Source: Saprospiraceae bacterium
GTDB taxonomy: Bacteria > Bacteroidota > Bacteroidia > Chitinophagales > Saprospiraceae
Reading direction: 5' to 3'
Length of the DNA: 9,703 nucleotides
Assembly (NCBI GenBank): GCA_020630895.1
Contig: JAHDII010000109.1
Span: 1-9,703 of the forward strand
In this document: piece after piece, positions 8,201 through 9,703 of the stretch
Position numbering within the stretch: position 1 is the stretch's first letter
Layout of the letters: the number at the start of each line of letters is the position of its first letter
Notes under the pieces: generated by a model
What the model saw: only the letters and a program-made list of their open reading frames with translations
What the model was told of the DNA's origin: nothing
The model's database searches: none
Program-made: the position numbers and the translations under genes

Positions 8201-8624
8201 CTTTTATATTAATAGGAATATTGCTGTAATTTTTTTCCGTATTCTTAATACAATTTTTTAAAATTTTATTTGATGTTAGAGGTTTTTTATAAGTAACAAC
8301 AACTTCTTTTAAATTATTTGTAGATGAGGAAAGTAAAATATCTAAATGGGTTGTTTTATTCAAGTCAATAAAAAACTCTTTGGTTTGGTAACCTAAATAA
8401 GAACAGATTAAGGTGTCTTTATTTTTTTCTGTGTCTAATTTTAGTTCGGCTTTACCATCAACATTTGAGGTTGTTCCAATTCCTGCATTTTTTAAATATA
8501 CCGTTGCAAAAGGTAACGATTCTTTTGTTAAAGAATCAGTAATGGTAAGTTGAATATTAATTTGTTGAGAGAAACTAGCATAAGAAATTAAAATACTAAA
8601 AATGATAAGGATTATTTTTTTCAT
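5271..8624 (-). CDS. Exported carboxypeptidase-regulatory-like / oligopeptidase B (S9A) fusion protein
   Basis: Multidomain serine peptidase of the prolyl oligopeptidase family. Residues 1-20 are a type I signal peptide ending 'ASFSQ'. Residues 22-111 are a carboxypeptidase D regulatory-like beta-sandwich ending in 'LKEVVVTYKKP'. Residues about 116-390 form a second extracytoplasmic beta-rich region ('GLYRET', 'YVGKLYIDIETFAVVKMEY') like that in stand-alone Bacteroidota exported proteins. A charged helical linker (420-460) follows. From about 468 it is oligopeptidase B-like: 'LGDNYQWFADSTQQIELYSY' opens the propeller part, and the alpha/beta-hydrolase part begins near 860. The triad is complete: Ser971 in G-N-S-A-G-G, Asp1056 in 'GSNDFQTPVW', His1091 in 'GSGHAG'. 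E. coli PtrB (about 686 residues) is cytosolic and lacks the first ~465 residues. Acidic residues linked to basic-residue specificity are partly lost (see findings). The start overlaps the preceding gene by 29 bp and is fixed by the signal peptide. Confidence 0.88.
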   Translation of the reverse strand: MKKIILIIFSILISYASFSQQINIQLTITDSLTKESLPFATVYLKNAGIGTTSNVDGKAELKLDTEKNKDTLICSYLGYQTKEFFIDLNKTTHLDILLSSSTNNLKEVVVTYKKPLTSNKILKNCIKNTEKNYSNIPINIKGLYRETLKENDKYIYLNEAVVNIHYTKYPQNKLDRKIWRDYYYDDTYAFEFEGSSFREFPTHFNTKEDKVKLIEARTSDNWSRFNVDRPIAGGPLSLTSKDFIKYRYDFLNPNVFNKYTYIKKENQYVNNHSCYVLHFYPNKANRKMVFDYARKQKRSIYVGKLYIDIETFAVVKMEYQLAKDVDFGFYRNHVYLDDITTIDYQKKESTWYLKKIKRTKTKPLKPKTSLNNVLYETNQELIITEIVTDSVVQFNEDEIWKHTRLTTLRNKDLLYNPDFWKEYKKKNYPVLSEKIKQDLESKASLEKQFKERFKQKENLAIPTTKKVDFVFDYPIEKLGDNYQWFADSTQQIELYSYLEKENEFAKNYIIPYKSHQKKYFNSLNNFYPKDTSDIKKIYPKGTLKYDEDSLENLVLYEYIDSINRTPIFNATKFQESRKNSYILFVKPYHNTIGIVYTNNGGLNNHLIIQSKETATILDSIFNVSSYEWFNESILLYTKSNHLKRSDKLFQRDLIHKKDSLILFEKDLTYDIRLSKSKSYIICTVESKDESEIYLIKKEDNYPSLELLQERQLGITYSVKEFDNHIYMMTNKNAINNKILILENNNSWKEIIPHEKDVLITNFVITKNYFVLKTYKNSYLEIKYKRKNESKWKNIDFKKKIFNAEIGLLDKDKIKIYYSSPSSPFIQCEFELLNEVLTKIKPTKIKRGIYPHYHKTERLWAKSKDGTKIPITLIRSSSPKKKHKGLILKAYGAYGSYPMGNNFNAKDAILLNAGFTIAYAHIRGEITMGNQWYFDGKLLNKENSFNDYIACAEYLIKKKITTPEYLVGYGNSAGGLIMGTVINRRPELFNTVILDHPYLDVLTTMMNDALPLTTDEYKEWGNPVEPEVYKYIKNYSPYQNIKKQEYPNLLFIAGSNDFQTPVWQIAKYVAKLREYNTGNNNILFKTDIGSGHAGNRSGKEWIKELSFQYAYIYSNLFE

Positions 8625-9159
8625 GAATGAAGTTATTTTTTATCGCTTCGAATTGAATTTTAAATTCTTCTTTATTGGGGATATTATTGGGAATAATTAA
8701 AGCATTTAAACGAATTTCAACTTCATTTATTTTTTGTCTTTTAAAATAACTCATTATTTTAACTTTAATTCGATCTGTCCATTTGAATTGTTTTAATAAA
8801 ACTTCTTTTGATTTTAATTGAATGTAGATTACTTCTTTTCGATCTATATCTTCCCAAGAATAAAAATAATGTCTATTAGAATAAAATTTAGAAATTCCTT
8901 TTTGATTGATGACTAATTTTAATCGAGGAAAAATAATATCATATATATTAAACGAGAGATAATAAATATTGATAAAAATAAAAGAACTGATGAAGTGAAA
9001 AATAATTTTTCCGTCAGATTTGTCTGTAAAGCCTTCTGTAAAAATGAAGTGTAGCATAACACTCAAGAAAAGGATGCTTATTATCCTTGAAATGAATAAT
9101 CCAATATCTTCTTTTCTAGATTTTTTTAATTTGATTTCTAATCTTTTTTTAGAAGTCAT
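8596..9159 (-). CDS. Two-helix membrane protein with PH-like domain (STM3941-like), paralogue of the next gene upstream
   Basis: Function unknown. A basic N-terminus (KKRLEIKLKKSRK, 4-16) precedes two membrane helices (about 20-41 and 51-77) joined by a short acidic loop, placing both ends in the cytoplasm by the positive-inside rule. The cytosolic part (77-187) begins 'FPRLKLVINQKGI' (77-89) and continues with a W-x-x-I motif (Trp102-Ile105) and beta-strand 'VIYIQLKSKE', the pattern of bacterial PH-like domains found in STM3941-type membrane proteins. A basic amphipathic stretch (128-143) and a C-terminal helix (163-178) follow. The neighbour at 9192-9662 has the same layout: FPR, N-x-x-G-I, W-x-x-I, IYI-x-L-K, and a final EEFK-x-x-F helix. 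Its last nine codons and stop overlap the protease gene start by 29 bp in another frame, suggesting translational coupling. It lies 32 bp after the paralogue. Confidence 0.75.
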   Translation of the reverse strand: MTSKKRLEIKLKKSRKEDIGLFISRIISILFLSVMLHFIFTEGFTDKSDGKIIFHFISSFIFINIYYLSFNIYDIIFPRLKLVINQKGISKFYSNRHYFYSWEDIDRKEVIYIQLKSKEVLLKQFKWTDRIKVKIMSYFKRQKINEVEIRLNALIIPNNIPNKEEFKIQFEAIKNNFIHEKNNPYHF

Positions 9160-9191
9160 TAAGCAAAGAGTATGTATTGTTTCTTATTTTA

Positions 9192-9662
9192 TTAGTCCAT
9201 CGTAGAGTCATGGTTGTTGTTTGTTGTATATTTTTTTTTAATTAATTGGAACTCACGTTTAAATTCTTCCATATTACGGATAGCTAATTCACTAAATGGA
9301 ATAGAAATTTCTTCTTTTCGAGGGGAGTAATTTCTCTTAAATTTTTGCTTCAAATATTCTTGAATTTTATGTCTCTTTTTTTGACTAATATTCTCTTGTT
9401 TTAATCGAATATAAATTTCATTAGAACGATCTACCTCTAATTTTTCTATGTTGTTCCAAGGAATTAATTGTTTGTTATAATAGGAAATAGTACGTATTCC
9501 TTCTTCATTCATAATGAGAAGAACTCTAGGAAAAATCAAAAAATATAAAGATACAATTCCCATTACAATGAAATAATAAAATAAAAAATAGATGAAATAA
9601 TAATAATAAGTATTTTCTTTCTCTACCTCTGCCTCTATATCTCTAAGAATATCGGGGCTCAT
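9192..9662 (-). CDS. Single-span membrane protein with PH-like domain (STM3941-like), first gene of minus-strand set
   Basis: Function unknown; tandem paralogue of the protein at 8596-9159. The N-terminus (1-17) is acidic, followed by an aromatic-rich hydrophobic stretch (about 19-43, starting with four tyrosines) that fits one membrane span with N-terminus out. Then come 'FPRVLLIMNEEGI' (44-56), W-x-x-I (Trp69-Ile72), 'NEIYIRLKQEN' (81-91), a strongly basic helix (95-110) and 'ISIPFSELAIRNMEEFKREF' (119-138), which resembles the C-terminal end of STM3941-type proteins. Relative to its paralogue it lacks the first membrane helix: its acidic N-terminus corresponds to the loop between the paralogue's two helices. 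ATG 9662 is the first usable start; in the same frame TGA and TAA stops lie at 9690-9692 and 9696-9698. The intervening ten codons would be hydrophobic but contain no ATG, GTG or TTG. A TAATTTTG promoter element lies just upstream. Confidence 0.72.
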   Translation of the reverse strand: MSPDILRDIEAEVEKENTYYYYFIYFLFYYFIVMGIVSLYFLIFPRVLLIMNEEGIRTISYYNKQLIPWNNIEKLEVDRSNEIYIRLKQENISQKKRHKIQEYLKQKFKRNYSPRKEEISIPFSELAIRNMEEFKREFQLIKKKYTTNNNHDSTMD

Positions 9663-9690
9663 ATATAAGAAAAAAGCAATTATTATTACT

Positions 9691-9698
9691 CAAAATTA
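9691..9698 (-). promoter_or_regulatory. Bacteroidota-type -7 promoter element TAATTTTG for the three-gene minus-strand set
   Basis: Read on the minus strand, TAATTTTG exactly matches the TAnnTTTG -7 consensus of Bacteroidota primary sigma factor promoters. A start site some 5-8 bases further on would leave a leader of about 20 bases before ATG 9662. The matching TTG near -33 would fall outside the window, so the second half of the promoter cannot be checked. Confidence 0.45.
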
Positions 9699-9703
9699 TA
9701 TAC

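Noticed and set aside
7665..8212. Two plus-strand open frames (7665-7874 and 8021-8212) inside the protease fusion gene
   Set aside because: They are antisense to a well-supported 1117-codon gene; their hydrophobic look comes from A/T-rich codons read on the other strand.
9020..9205. Plus-strand open frame opposite the two PH-like genes
   Set aside because: It crosses the gap between two real minus-strand genes and has no recognisable motif.
1..9703. Insertion sequences, CRISPR arrays, tRNA genes and defence-system genes
   Set aside because: None found: no transposase, nuclease-helicase or reverse-transcriptase motifs, no spaced direct repeats and no tRNA-like cloverleaf sequence.

Overview
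The window is strongly AT-rich bacterial DNA with seven protein genes, no RNA genes, no mobile elements and no long non-coding stretch (largest gap about 111 bp). It looks like a chromosomal piece from a Bacteroidota member, most likely the Flavobacteriia. The signs are a signal peptide ending in Ser-Phe-Ser-Gln, a carboxypeptidase-regulatory-like domain ending in a 'KEVVV' stretch like those of SusC-type proteins, no clear Shine-Dalgarno sequences, and one exact copy of the Bacteroidota -7 promoter element TAnnTTTG.

Left half (2-5242, all + strand): a membrane glycosyltransferase of the GT39/GT-C type whose start probably lies beyond the window; endonuclease III (nth), with its catalytic Lys and Asp but only three of the four iron-sulfur cysteines; an exported, probably lipid-anchored endonuclease/exonuclease/phosphatase-fold protein; and a PLP enzyme that closely resembles the cysteine-desulfurase half of eukaryotic molybdenum-cofactor sulfurases but has no MOSC domain. 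These four are separated by 61-111 bp gaps and look like individually expressed housekeeping or accessory genes, not one functional pathway.

Junction (5255-5294): a perfect 18-bp inverted repeat with a 4-nt loop separates the two convergent gene sets. It overlaps the last codons and stop of the minus-strand protease gene.

Right half (5271-9662, all - strand, read 9662 to 5271): a compact three-gene set. Two small membrane proteins with a cytosolic PH-like domain are tandem paralogues of each other. The second overlaps by 29 bp the start of a 1117-residue exported protein that fuses a carboxypeptidase-regulatory-like domain and a second exported domain to a complete oligopeptidase B-like serine peptidase. 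A promoter-like TAATTTTG lies just upstream of the first gene. This set is the most unusual part of the window: tight spacing suggests co-expression, but its joint role is unknown. Family assignments rest on motifs read by eye and comparison with remembered family sequences; no database search was possible.
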